Under the pieces are notes generated by a model. It worked only from the letters and a program-made list of their open reading frames with translations, ran no database searches and was not told the origin of the DNA. The position numbers and the translations under genes were made by a program. A stretch of 64,000 bases of DNA, taken from Acephala macrosclerotiorum. Lineage: Eukaryota; Ascomycota; Leotiomycetes; Helotiales; Mollisiaceae. This document shows, piece by piece, positions 1 to 11,301 of this stretch (position 1 is its first letter; the number at the start of each line of letters is the position of its first letter). The DNA is taken from NCBI GenBank assembly GCA_014904845.1, contig MU119291.1:124001-188000 (forward strand), read 5' to 3'.

Positions 1-1001
1 GTTTTCGTCCCTTCGAACCAGTTCCCATGCTTCCAGTCCTGATTCGGTTGCCCATCATGACTGAACCCTGTTGCTGCAACTATGATCCCGGTGACTGTTA
101 TTGCCAACAATGCAATGAACTTTAGGAACATGAACATGTCTCCAACTCTTGTGCCAAGCCTTGTCGAGGTGCAACTGATGGCAGTTGCAACAATCAAGCC
201 CAGTACCGCCATGCTCTTGTTGATCCAAGGGTTGACGCTCTCCGCTTCAGCTCCAATAGCTGCTCTCACCAAATATTCTCCCATTATGATTGTGATTATG
301 GCCGTCGACCCCGGCTTCAACACTGTGACTGCGCACCATGTGTATAGGAACCCGAACAGCTCTCCGAATATCTTTGACAAATAGACCTGGGCGCCTCCAT
401 TCAGCGGTATCGCTCCCCCCAGCTCTGCGAAGCTCGACCCTCCCGTCCATGCCAGAAATCCAGCAATTACCCACACAACCAGCGAGGCTCCAGGAGATCC
501 GGCATTAATATTCACTTGACTTGGCGACGAAAATATTCCAGACCCAATGATCAAGCCCACTACCAATGATAGCCCATTCAAATATGTCAACGTCTTGTGT
601 TTCTCCAGCGATCCACCTCCCATGCCCGTCTGCTCGCTCGAGGCAGCGATTGGCGCATAGCCATTTCCAGTGGTCGAGGATAATGGGAAGATTGTAGAGG
701 TGAAGTCGAAGGCAGAGGATATGGAGTAGGATCTGTTGGCGTGCCCTCGCGCGCCCGCAGCTGGGTTTCTGGCATCGAGAGGGTCGTCTCCTTCTAAGGA
801 GAGTTTTCGAGAAGAAGAGATACCGGCAGTCGAGGACGAGTCTGTCGATGTTCGAGCACCAGGTTCGCTGGAGGCCAGACTGCCGAGCTCTAATGAGTCT
901 CGAGGATCGGGTGGTTGCAGATTCGTATAAGATGTTGACATGTTATCGGTGGTACTCTCCTCGGCCTCCGCATACTTCGGTAGGAGTTGAGTGGACGGCA
1001 T
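1..1001 (-). CDS. L-type (LAT/APC family) amino-acid permease, N-terminal part
   Basis: Reading the minus strand from the ATG at 1001-999 gives an open frame of 333 codons that runs off the left edge, so the 3' end is missing. Residues 1 to about 135 are polar, Ser/Thr/Pro-rich and probably cytosolic. Hydrophobic segments start near residue 140, and the first carries GLIIGSGIFSSP (149-160), the TM1 signature of the amino acid-polyamine-organocation superfamily. It is followed by GGAIPLNGGAQVYLSKIFGE, typical of fungal high-affinity methionine and b(0,+)-type permeases. Inferred role: uptake of neutral amino acids at the plasma membrane; substrate unknown. A second in-frame ATG lies at 941-939. 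The gene is divergent from the LeuRS gene, sharing about 350 bp of upstream DNA. Confidence 0.85.
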   Translation of the reverse strand, partial: MPSTQLLPKYAEAEESTTDNMSTSYTNLQPPDPRDSLELGSLASSEPGARTSTDSSSTAGISSSRKLSLEGDDPLDARNPAAGARGHANRSYSISSAFDFTSTIFPLSSTTGNGYAPIAASSEQTGMGGGSLEKHKTLTYLNGLSLVVGLIIGSGIFSSPSQVNINAGSPGASLVVWVIAGFLAWTGGSSFAELGGAIPLNGGAQVYLSKIFGELFGFLYTWCAVTVLKPGSTAIITIIMGEYLVRAAIGAEAESVNPWINKSMAVLGLIVATAISCTSTRLGTRVGDMFMFLKFIALLAITVTGIIVAATGFSHDGQPNQDWKHGNWFEGTK

Positions 1002-1350
1002 GGAATGTAAGTTTTAATATTGATTAGCGTGTCGGTACTTCTAGGTCATAGCGTGTCGTGAAATCGTGATATAAAATGCGGGTAGTCTATACGCAACAAG
1101 TTGAAGGTGAAAATAGAATAGACTTTGACAAGAGGATTAAGATAAATAGAAGACGTGGTAATGCTTGCAGCTTTGTCTTGCTCATGGTCTTGGCACGCGT
1201 ACAAGAATGTCTCGGATCTCGAAAGCTCGGACCCGAGAAATTGTTGGAGCTTCGAAGCTCGTGTGATTGTCGAACATTGACAAAAGCGACACCAGCATCA
1301 ACCACACACAATGCAGTGCTCACGGTAGGACGCCATGTTGCGACGAGACG
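1002..1350. promoter_or_regulatory. shared divergent promoter region, permease / LeuRS
   Basis: The 349 bp between the permease start (minus) and the LeuRS start (plus) must contain both promoters. I see no convincing TATA box or recognised operator. The assignment rests on gene orientation alone. Confidence 0.4.
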
Positions 1351-4300
1351 ATGCAGCGCGCCATTTGCAAACATGCAGGGCGAGGAATTTCTGGATATGC
1401 GCCACGCTGCGGCGGTAGTCTTCAATTCCTACGCTCTGCCCATTCAAAAAGATCGAACGATTCCCATGCCCGTTCCGACCATAAATTCCTCAACTTGCCT
1501 GGGATCGATCAATATTACAGAACAGCAGAGAGTGGGCGGCGGTTGGTGAAAGAGAAAAGCGAAACATGGCCCTGGTCAATGTTCTATGGAAAAGAGGAAA
1601 AGGAGACCAAGGAGAAGAAGTACATTTTGCCCATGTTCCCGTACCCATCAGGAGATCTCCATCTGGGACATCTGCGAGTCTACACCATATCCGATGTTCT
1701 GGCACGATTTCATCGAATGCAAGGCTTTGATGTTATGCATCCAATTGGGTGGGATGCCTTTGGTTTACCAGCGGAGAATGCTGCTATCGAGCGAGGTATC
1801 GATCCTGCTACATGGACGAAGCAGAACATTGAGAGAATGAAGTCGCAGCTAGAGAAGATGAATGGCCAATGGGACTGGGACAAGGTTGGTGTAATGGCCA
1901 GAAGGATAAGAGCAAGACTGACAAATTGTAGGAGTTTGCCACGAGCGATCCGAGCTTCTACAAGCACACGCAGCAACTGTTCCTCCTCCTACACCAAGCT
2001 GGCCTGGCATACCAGGCAGAATCATTGGTCAATTATGATCCCGTGGATAAGACCGTGCTAGCGAACGAACAGGTGGACGCGAACGGCTGCTCATGGAGGT
2101 CTGGTGCCAAAGTGGAGCAAAAACTGCTGAAGCAATGGTTCTTCAAGATCACCCACTTCCGACAAGAACTCCTGGATGGTCTCAAGGAGCTGGAGAAAGG
2201 AGGAGCCTGGTCAGAGAGGGTCCTGGCTATGCAGAAGAACTGGCTTGGGAAATCAACAGGAGCGAAGATCAAATTTCCAGTCGTTGCCTACGACCAACAG
2301 ACACACTCAGATATTGAAGTCTTCACCACGAGGCCAGATACGATTTTCGGAGTCCAGTACATAGCTCTGGCATCAACACATCCAATTGTCCAGAGCTTGG
2401 CAAAGACTGATGTTGAACTCCAAGCTTTCTTGGACACCATTCCAGCCCTGCCATCTGATTCCAAGATCGGATATCTTCTTCCCCATGTTCGGGCCTTGAA
2501 CCCGCTAGCATACGAAGAATCTACGCCAGATCCCACGAAAGCGTCTTTACCCATCTATGTTGCGCCCTATGTCCTCGGAGACTATGGAGACGGCGCAGTT
2601 ATGGGCGTTCCAGGTCATGATACTCGTGATCATGGTTTCTGGAAACATAACCAGTATGATGATCCAGTACGGATGGTCATATCACAGTCTCCGGATGAAT
2701 CTACCAGTGCCCTGAAGAATGCACCATACGTCCACCACGGCCATCTTACAAAGCACAGCGGTCCATATGCTGGTCTGAGCACTGCACAAGCGATGAAGAA
2801 GATCGTTACTCTACTTCACGCGAAAGGCTTAGGATCTGCTGCTGTAACCTGGCGTCTGCGAGATTGGTTGGTCAGTCGACAGCGATACTGGGGTACGCCA
2901 ATTCCAATCATTCATTGCAAGAGTTGTGGACCTGTGCCAGTACCTGAGGATGAACTTCCTGTCAAACTTCCTCCCGTCGAGGATCATTGGGGGAACGGCA
3001 AAACCGGCAACCCTCTTGACCATGCTCATGATTGGGTGAACACAAAGTGTCCGAAGTGCGGTGGAGCAGCCAAACGAGATACCGATACTATGGACACTTT
3101 CGTGGATTCGAGTTGGTATTTCATGCGTTTTCCTGACGCCCATAACAAGCAGTTTCTGTTCTCGCCAGAGGCAGCGAATGCAAATTTACCGGTGGACATC
3201 TACATAGGGGGGGTAGAGCATGCGATCTTACATCTCTTGTACGCTCGGTTCATCTCCAAATTTCTGAGCACAACGCCATACTGGCCAAAAGGATCCAAGC
3301 ATGCTGGAGAACCATTCAAGAAAATCTTGACTCAAGGGATGGTCCACGGGAAGACATACTCAGATCCTTCCAACGGACGTTTCTTGAAGCCGGATGAAGT
3401 TGATTTGAGCAATGTTTCTCAACCCAGGGTCGTCAGTACAGGTGAGAGGGCTAATGTGAGCTTCGAGAAAATGTCAAAGTCGAAATATAACGGTGTCGAT
3501 CCAGGAACTTGCATGGAGAAATATGGTGCAGATGCGACAAGAGCCCATATTCTGTTCCAAGCACCTGTCAGTGAGGTGCTGGAATGGGACGAGGCTAAAA
3601 TAGCAGGCGTCACGCGGTGGCTCAATCGACTCAACGATTTCATACACAAGAATATCCATTCCGAGATGGGTCACTGGGGCTCCATGGAACAGTCGAAACC
3701 TTTTAACGCCAAATCGCATTTTCTAGAACAATCCGAACTGATCCAAAATATAGACGATAGCAGCTACATTGCGCTTGACGCCGAATCATTCCAAAAAGCG
3801 AAACCGATGTCTCGAAATTTGCAAGAATTCAAGCAAAACGCCAGAAGAATCAGTGGCGGCATGGACATTAAGGTCAAGGACGAAATGAAAAACAGATTCG
3901 AGGCAGAGAAGGCTCTATGGCGGACTGTACAAGCTACAATCACCTCCGTCACAGAGTCCTACAGAACTACTCATTCTTTGAACACAGTGATATCAGACTT
4001 GATGTCCTTGACGAACGCCATTGTTGACCAGGAAACAACCGAACATCAAGATTCCACTTTTATCAAGATTGACCCTCAATTAGTTCATCATGCTGTCATG
4101 ACCTTGCTCAAGCTGATGGCGCCAATCACCCCAGCGGTTGCGGAATACAATTGGGAGAAGATTCTTTTTCAACCACCGAAATTCCCCACCTACCTCCTCG
4201 ACTTAGGTGTTACGAAGTTTCTGAACCTGATTGCACGCTTGAAAGGGGGGTCGGGAAACTATACAATGTTTTACCGACGAGATAGGATTGGAAGCATTTT

Positions 4301-4595
4301 TGGTCAACCTTTCCCAACAACAGATGGGACGTTTGAGATGTTGGGTCCTTCGACACAGAAATGCGCCATCCAAATCAACGGGAAGATGAGAGTGGCTGTT
4401 GAGATCCCGAAGCCACCAGAGGATTTGACTGGGCACGATCTCGAAGGCTGGCTGATAAAAGAGATTCTGAAGACGAAAGACGGGAAGGAGAAGTTGATGG
4501 GAGTTTCAAAACAAGGACGACCACCTGTCGATATCAGGAAGTCGAAGAGAGCGATTGTTGTCAAGCGCGGGACGACGGTGAATTTTATCATGTAG
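1351..4595 (+). CDS. NAM2: mitochondrial leucyl-tRNA synthetase
   Basis: Class Ia aminoacyl-tRNA synthetase that charges mitochondrial tRNA-Leu. Exons 1351-1884 and 1932-4595 (47-nt intron, branch CTGAC, phase 0) give 1065 residues. The N-terminus is basic and Ser-rich, as for a mitochondrial presequence. The class I HIGH motif appears as HLGH (about residues 104-107) within [17 protein letters not shown], and KMSKS lies at about 691-695. The CP1 editing region, zinc-like CxxC pairs (HCKSCGP and CPKCGG) and the [11 protein letters not shown] block are all present. The start is the first ATG in frame. At 1065 aa it is longer than yeast Nam2 (about 894). The extra length includes a lysine- and glutamate-rich stretch in the anticodon-binding part (about nt 3700-3960). 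No frame breaks. Confidence 0.95.
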
Positions 4596-4864
4596 ATGGT
4601 TGGATTGCATGTACTATACCCTACTCTGCTGTATCAAAGGCACATGTTCTGAAAGGATCGGAGCGTTCAATCTCATCTCCTTTTCGTTCTCAAGGCTTCT
4701 TCTCGGCACCTCATCACTAAACGCCTCCACACTTCTCGGCACGCAAAAACAGCTTTCCAAACACAAAACAACTGTCCAAGTGGACAAGAAGAGCAATCAA
4801 AAAAGGCCATCGATCCTGCTACTATCTGGTCTTCCTCTGGTCTTCTTAAAACGCCTTAAGATGC

Positions 4865-4870
4865 AAAAAA
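4865..4870 (-). terminator. RNA polymerase III terminator of tRNA-Ile
   Basis: Six A on the plus strand, hence T6 on the coding strand, begin 11 nt past the tRNA 3' end. This is the expected pol III stop signal. Confidence 0.7.
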
Positions 4871-4881
4871 TTATCCGTTAA

Positions 4882-4955
4882 TGGTCACTACGAGGATCGA
4901 ACTCGCGACCTTGGCGTTATTAGCACTACGCTCTAACCAGCTGAGCTAAGCGACC
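4882..4955 (-). tRNA. tRNA-Ile (anticodon AAT)
   Basis: The 74-nt minus-strand sequence folds as a normal nuclear tRNA with no intron. The acceptor stem pairs GGTCGCT with AGTGACC (one G-T pair), followed by discriminator A. The D-arm contains TTAGCTCAGCTGGTTAGAGC (the A box). The anticodon loop is in GCTAATAACG, so the anticodon is AAT, which becomes IAU. The T-arm holds GGTTCGA-like AGTTCGATCCTC (the B box). The 3' CCA is not encoded beyond a chance CA. Confidence 0.95.
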
Positions 4956-5338
4956 TGATTGGCTGAATTTATGCTGAAGAAATCCTTATTTAAAATATAT
5001 GAAGTGTCGTGGAAGACATCGGGCGGAGCGGAAAAGTTCTTTGCAAAATTTTCTCTGCTCGCTTGGGACTTTGACTCATCCCCACAGCAGTTTAGATTGA
5101 CTACCCCTTCAATTCAATTCAATTTGACGAAGTCATTGGTAAGAGAGCACTATGTTTTCAATAGAAAAATGGTCATGCGTAATGTACAATATTATTAGGT
5201 ATTACCATAGTTTCTCAAGCATCGTGGTATCATCATGTATATACATATCCATGTTATCCTACCCGCCAACCCCGCCATCACCAAACAAATGAAACTTTCA
5301 TACATCTTTAAACCCTGCCCATCCTACTTAGCTTCAAC
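4956..5338. other. intergenic, no gene seen
   Basis: AT-rich 383 bp between the tRNA and the MARVEL-type gene. It should include the 3' UTR of that gene (minus strand). Nothing else recognised. Confidence 0.4.
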
Positions 5339-6288
5339 TTAGAAGTTAGCAGTAGGATTAGCATTGTACGGCTGATAAGTCCTCGTATACCCATCATGCG
5401 GCACATGCGTCGTAGTCGTTGTCTGATACCCATTCACCCCAGCACTCGGCACGGTACCAGCAGTCCGGTTGCCATACGCAGGTGTATTCCCATACTTGTT
5501 GTATGACGTCTCATTTCCAACCGCGGTTGCGTCAGTTGCATAGGAGGTTCTGACATCGGCAGGAGTAGCATGGGTAGGGAGAGCATCAGGGTTCTTCTCC
5601 AAGTCGCGATTGGCGTACTTTGGTTTGCGTTGCCAGAACTTGCGCTTGGGTGAGCCGGCTGTGTAGCCGTTGTTGGGTGAGGGACCGAATGCGCGTTCCT
5701 TCTTGCGGTGGCGGATGAGGCCGAGCTCAGCAAAGATGGAGAAGAAGAAGAATACGCTGTGATCTCATTAGCTTTCTTCCCACACAAGGAAAGCGAAAGA
5801 GGAGGGGATGGAGCTTACAGTCCAACAATCGCAACAGCGAAACAGGCCTTCTCAAGCTGGCATGCAGTATGCAGACTCGGGAGGCGAGTGAATCCACTGC
5901 TTCCCTGCGCAACCGTATTGCTGATCTCCGTATTCCCAGATCCGAACGGAGTATTCACATATCCTCTGCAGCTATGTGCTCCTCCTCTCGTAGCCCAGGC
6001 GACGTAGATAAAAGCTCCAGTGAAAGCAAGATCAAGCAGCATTCCAATCACAGAGAAGAAAGCGATGCCTCCGAGACAGCATACGAGCAGCAAAGCGAAG
6101 ATGGTGTATAGAACAGCGGCTCCGGAAATACCTTCCACGGCGCGAATGTAGGTTGCGATGTGGAGGTCGTGGTTGTGGAGAGTTGCGAGGAAGTAGGAAA
6201 ATATTCCTAGGATGATGGCTGCGCAGCAGAACTCGACGATTCGGAGGAACCAGGAGACAGATTTGAGTGCAAGACCGCCGAACGCCAT
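5339..6288 (-). CDS. MARVEL-domain-like integral membrane protein
   Basis: Exon 1 is 6288-5819 and exon 2 is 5756-5339, with a 62-nt intron (donor GTAAGC, acceptor ACAG, phase 2); 295 residues. Four hydrophobic segments fill roughly the first 165 residues, starting just after MAFGGLALKSVSWFLRIVEF. This is the layout of fungal MARVEL (membrane-associating) proteins. The last segment is interrupted by the intron. A basic linker with KRKFWQRKPKY follows, and then a cytosolic tail rich in Tyr, Asn, Thr and Gly (about residues 190-295). The family is thought to organise plasma-membrane domains, but the exact role of this member is unknown. Frame, splice phase and total length all agree. Confidence 0.8.
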
Positions 6289-7322
6289 CTTGTCTTCTTT
6301 ATTGTTTGGTTATTTGGCGGGGTGTGAGACAAAAGTTTAGAGTTGAAGATCTTGAATCTGGGGAGCAGGCAATACGAGGGGTTGATATATGGGATTGGTG
6401 TTGTGTGGGAACACCACTCATCGACGGGCAGGCATGTCATCACATCCACATGCATCCACCCAACAACAAGGAACTTAGCTGCTTGGAGCCATTCATCTTC
6501 TCTGCTCTGCTAGGAAACGAGGAAATGGAGCCGGCCTGACTACCCGGCTCGTCTCCATAGATCGATTCTCAGTGGTCGATTTCCCCAAAATCAGGGTCTT
6601 GCGCGACTTTAGTCCCGATCAAGCCTCGATGCATGATGTAAAGCCTGCCCTGGTACTTCGGCAGTCTCGAAGCCACGAGTCTGGCCTCTTTTTCATATCC
6701 TCTGATTTGATGGATTGGGGTGCGAGTTGTATCTAGTTTAGGTCTAAGTTTGCTGAACTGCGACTAGCAAATTCGTCCTGTCGAGCGCCATAAGTTTCGA
6801 TCTGTGGTTTGTGGAGAGGATGATGAAATGCCCCTCGATGAAAATATACGTCATGGTGCCACAGTGCCATGATTTGCACGGTCGTGATCTGCAATGCGGG
6901 CTTGCGGATGTGGCTGTGGTCTGGGAGGGTCTGGTCAAGCCACTGACACGTGCTGATGAAGCTTTTCACGACGATTTGATTTATATTTCTAGTATCGGGA
7001 GCCCAAAGCAAGGCCTAAGTGCGGCTTGATCAAATCGAGGAGAATCAGGGGAATTGCAAAGTTGCAAAGACCAGGAGCGAAATCTGATTGGCTTGTTCCC
7101 ACCATCGTTTTTTGGCCCTGGTTCGAGAATGTCCGTTCAGGCTTTGGCGATCTTGATCCTGATATTCACTTGCTGCTTGACGGAGACTGGAAACGTGGAC
7201 GTGAAGTATCTCTATGCGAATTGTTTGTCCATTGTCTACCATGCTTACTAAGAATGCTGTCGACGATGCTACTGTATAGAATTATACACTTATCCGAGCC
7301 TTACATTATCCATACTCTATCC
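6289..7322. other. intergenic, promoter of MARVEL gene; no gene seen
   Basis: About 1 kb between two minus-strand genes. Short reading frames overlap on both strands without recognisable protein character. I assign none. Confidence 0.4.
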
Positions 7323-8617
7323 TCAATCCTTGCCAGTACTGAAAGCCTTGTGGAAGCCAGTCAAAGTAACACGGTATCGGACCTTGTTGGTCTTCACCCT
7401 TTGAACGACCTCACTGCAGCCCTTCTCTGAGATGTCAATGGTCTCAATCTTTGGCTTGATCCCCTTCTCGTAGATCTTGCTTGCCAATTGCAACATTTCA
7501 AGAGCCTCCTTCTTGCTGCCAATGTGAGATCCACCCATCTTGGCTCCATTGGATGCAAAAACCTGGGCCTTGAATTGAGGAAGTGGTTGATCTGGAAGAC
7601 CGACGTTGTGGAACTCGCCGTTGATGTTGATTGTACTCAGATATTGAGCAATGTCGAACTCGTGTGTCATATCTGCGGCGTTGAGGACGAAATCATACTC
7701 GAACGCGGAGGCTCGGCCCAGCCCTTGTCTGCAGTGGAGACGAAGTGGTCAGCACCAAGGGCAAGAGCATCATCCTTCTTGTTGGGACTGTGAGAGATAG
7801 CAGTGACCTCAGCTCCCAAAGCCTTCGCCCAGATGAGCGCGAAGTGTCCAAGTCCACCAATTCCGACAATGGCAACTTTCTTTCCAGGTCCAGTCCCAGC
7901 ACGAACAAGAGGGAGTAGACGGTGAGACCAGCGCACATCATTGGCGCAACAATCTCTGAAGGTAAGTTGTCGAGAATCGGGAAGACGAATTGCTCGTGAA
8001 CACGGGAGTGTGAAGAATAGCCTCCCTGGGAGAAGATCTGATTGCCCTTGCTGTCCTTCATCGGTTTTTGGTTGTCTATCGAGACCGATGGGTTGCCGCC
8101 GTTGATGTTGTAGGGTGTCATGTAGGTGTCTACCATGTGTGGGCAGTAGTTCTCGTTATTGCTCTTGCACATTCTGCATTGCATGCAAGATTGAACTTGG
8201 GCTCCGACTCCAACGCGTTGACCTGGCTTGAAAGACTTCACTTTTGATCCGACTCGCAGAACCTTCCCAATGATTTCGTGTCCAACACAGATAGGACTTG
8301 TGGCCAAATCTCCCCATCCTCCAGTAATTGTGTGGACGTCGGAACCGCAGACACCGCAACATTCGTTCTCGATATCGACATCGTAGTCTTCGAAGTTCTT
8401 TGAAGTAAACTGGAAATTGTCAGCAGATATGAGATAGATCGAATGTTAGCTGTACCTTCTCCTTAGTGAATTCGGTCCACTTCTTGGTGTCGTGGATCAT
8501 GAATCCTTCAAATTGCTCCGGGGCTGCCATATTGTCTGGATGGCTTGTTTTACGTTTCTTGGTTGGTGGTTCCGGGAGTTCTCCGTAGCCTTCTGTGACT
8601 GTTGAATACGAATCCAT
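7323..8617 (-). CDS. zinc-dependent NADP alcohol dehydrogenase (CAD/ADH6 type), two frameshifts
   Basis: Exon 1 is 8617-8456; after a 46-nt intron (8455-8410) the coding sequence runs to 7323. The medium-chain dehydrogenase layout is complete. The catalytic-zinc segment has CCGVCGSDVHT and GHEIIGKV. The structural-zinc motif CMQCRMCKSNNENYC follows, then the Rossmann signature VGIGGLGHFA and a C-terminus typical of cinnamyl/aliphatic alcohol dehydrogenases. The protein reduces aldehydes to alcohols in the cytosol. The frame is broken twice, near 7911-7913 (a run of G on the plus strand) and near 7705-7712. Each break is repaired by assuming one missing base. Conserved residues continue on both sides, so this is either a young pseudogene or two assembly errors. 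An unusual 25-residue polar leader with KKRK precedes the usual start. Confidence 0.85.
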
Positions 8618-11301
8618 CTTGAAGACAGGCGGGGTGGTTGTTTTGTAGAAGGAAGTGTGGAGACACAGTCTGGCGTAGACTCTATTTCGCAGTTTTGTAC
8701 GAGGAAGGTGCCTAGGAGGAAGGAAGGTGACTTCATTGCTCCTTCCTCAAACATTCACCAATGATACCCTGCCATCTTGCACCATCTCTGCTTGATGACA
8801 TTCCAAAGCTTCATCTGCATCGCGGATTCGTCAATTATTGCTTTCAGGTGGCTCGCTAAATAAGGGATGATCGCTTAAAGTTGGTGACCTCACAAGAGAA
8901 TTTCCGGATCGAAATGTCCCAAGCGCTTCCAGAACATCGACAGTGACAATTCCAAACGCCTGAGTTGGGGCTAGCCAACGCTAGATTTCATCTGATGGCA
9001 TTTTTCGAGGGAGTTTTGAGCGAAAACGACCCCCACCTTTACAAGCATGACATCAAAAAGCTGTGACGTCGTTGGGATTAAGACAACACTCGCTTAAAAG
9101 GGACTTCAAACGACCTCGCAGATTGTTCTAGATACCATTAACCTCAAGTGCGGCATACAGGAGAAAGCACTGAAGAAAGGCATAAACTTCAAACTCAAGA
9201 TTGAAACATAAATAGAGCGACTTGGCAAAATGAAATCCTCTCGAAAGTGCCTGCTCCTCAAAATCCCTAAGAGTCTGGACACCCCACATCTTCAAATCGA
9301 GTCTTTCTCAACTTGCTTTTCCCTGTGTTTCGCTTTCCGATGCTTTTCGGATCATGTCATGTCCTGCCATGACTGGCGATGCTTACGTGTTGAAAATGTT
9401 GGGGGTACGCCACTTTCAGGGCTGAAGAGCTGCAACAAAGACGGAACAACCCCGCACTCAGTCGTATGATCGAGGTTTGAGAACCAGCAAGTGATACTGA
9501 GGAGGTCTTGGGCTGATATACTTCCAGGCAGATGAGGACCTTGATGGACAGACAATCCAAATGGACAGTCCAGATTAGGTCCCCTCATGCATGATCCGGC
9601 ACCTCGTCGCCATCGTGATCACGGCATCCCGTGAACCGTTTCACCGACCTCACCTCCGTTCGAGTGACTCGAAATCTCTGACATTCTGCTCTATCGGAAG
9701 AAGTGACTCGACAGCTCCGAGATAGCGATGTTGACTTGACTTGACCGGCCGGGGCATCCGAATGTCTTCAAGTATTTCTTAACGGCCGTAATCACATGAA
9801 GAGTTCTCACGTGCAGCTGATCTGACATAGAAATCACTCACGCACGTCCCTTTTGTCCGGTTATGTCCGGTTATTCCTCCCAACGCACTACGTTTTAAGA
9901 ATGCCGTCAGAACAGCCGAGTCACGCTGAACCCACTGATCCAAGAAACCTTGTGGGATGCACGACTCGTGTACAAACATCAAAGGAGTTTCCCGGGACCA
10001 AGACATTTCGGATGAGGATTATCGAGAACTCGAATTCTGATATCGGTCGCTTGAATAGCTTCATGAGCACTTGATACTTCAAACTGTCAACAGCGGTGTG
10101 ATATCTGACATGTCTCATCTCAGCGGGCATGACGACGTTTCTGTACAATCCCAAAACTGGCGGGGCAAAGTCTTGAGCCGTTTTCTCCGACCTCCTTTCC
10201 CATCTCAACCTCAAGATCCCGTATCCAACCGAGAACGAGATCCTTCATGCTGCGAACACGGAGCAGAGGACTCTATTCTGACGAATCTACCCGGTGGCTG
10301 CCTGTCGATACGATCGGATCGGTCTTCAATTTTTATGCCGCTGTTGAAACTGGGAGGCAAACTCTCCACATGAGCTCCAGCTTTTGATATTGACTTCTGG
10401 AGAAGTGGGCTGCATCCCTGTACAAATGTGTCCTGCGCGCGTCGAGGCGTATCGAGGGGTCGAGAAGCACTATCATTACGAAGCGCGGAAACAATCGAGG
10501 AATAGCGGCCAGTGGTAACAAATAAGAATATATGATTCGCTCAATCGAGGCCAAGTTTTGCGGAGGAATTACGGAGTAAAGCTAACAGAGTGTGGAGCTT
10601 TCCTTCATTTTTGACCCATCCTCGAAGAAGACAATGGGTTTGGAATTGTACAGACGGTCTTTATGGCACCTCAAATGCCGTGTCTGGTTACCAAATTTCG
10701 AGTGCTGTACAGGCCGGTACACCGTCTCAATTGTTAATATAACTATCGGCTCAAAGGACGCGGCGGCTGTACCTCATCTTACGCAAGATATCCCGCGCGT
10801 ATCTTCAGAGGCGGTGGCAGGCGCACATGTCTTGCACCAAGCGAACACATGCCTGCGTCTGCTGAGCACAGAAAATAAAATGTGAAATGCAAGAAAACGC
10901 CTCGGACTTGACCCATTTTGTCAACTCCCATTTGTGAAAAGCTCCACTTGCCCGATGATAATTTGTTACTTCGAGCCTCATGCAAACTAGCTCGCACTTG
11001 CAACCCTTGCCCGTTGGTTGCTTAGCATTCCCTTTAGTTTCCTTCTCCACACGATACCTGCCGGCCTTACGGTTTTCTCCAGAATCCAGATACCGTTTCT
11101 GACGGAATCTTTTCTACATAAGCATGAGATCACCCCTCCGCATATATTTTCCGGCCGATCCTCGATTTTTGTTTTCAGATGTTGATACATCCAAATCTCC
11201 ACTCTACCCTTTTTGTTTCTGACGTCCAAGTTTCCTTTGCTCGTTGAGTAGACGAGTTGTATGCAGCATCACATGTTCCAGTCGAGACTCGCCTCCAAAA
11301 T
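8618..11301. other. 2.7 kb intergenic region without a supported gene
   Basis: Lies between the alcohol dehydrogenase (minus) and the Zn2Cys6 regulator (plus), so it is the divergent upstream region of both. All reading frames are short and unconvincing. A direct repeat of GTCCGGTTA occurs twice in tandem near 9855-9874; CGG-containing repeats are the usual targets of Zn2Cys6 proteins, but binding is only a possibility. Confidence 0.4.

Noticed and set aside
1076..1549. Plus and minus frames overlapping the LeuRS 5' end
   Set aside because: They are shadows of exon 1 in other frames, with Cys- and Arg-rich composition and no domain.
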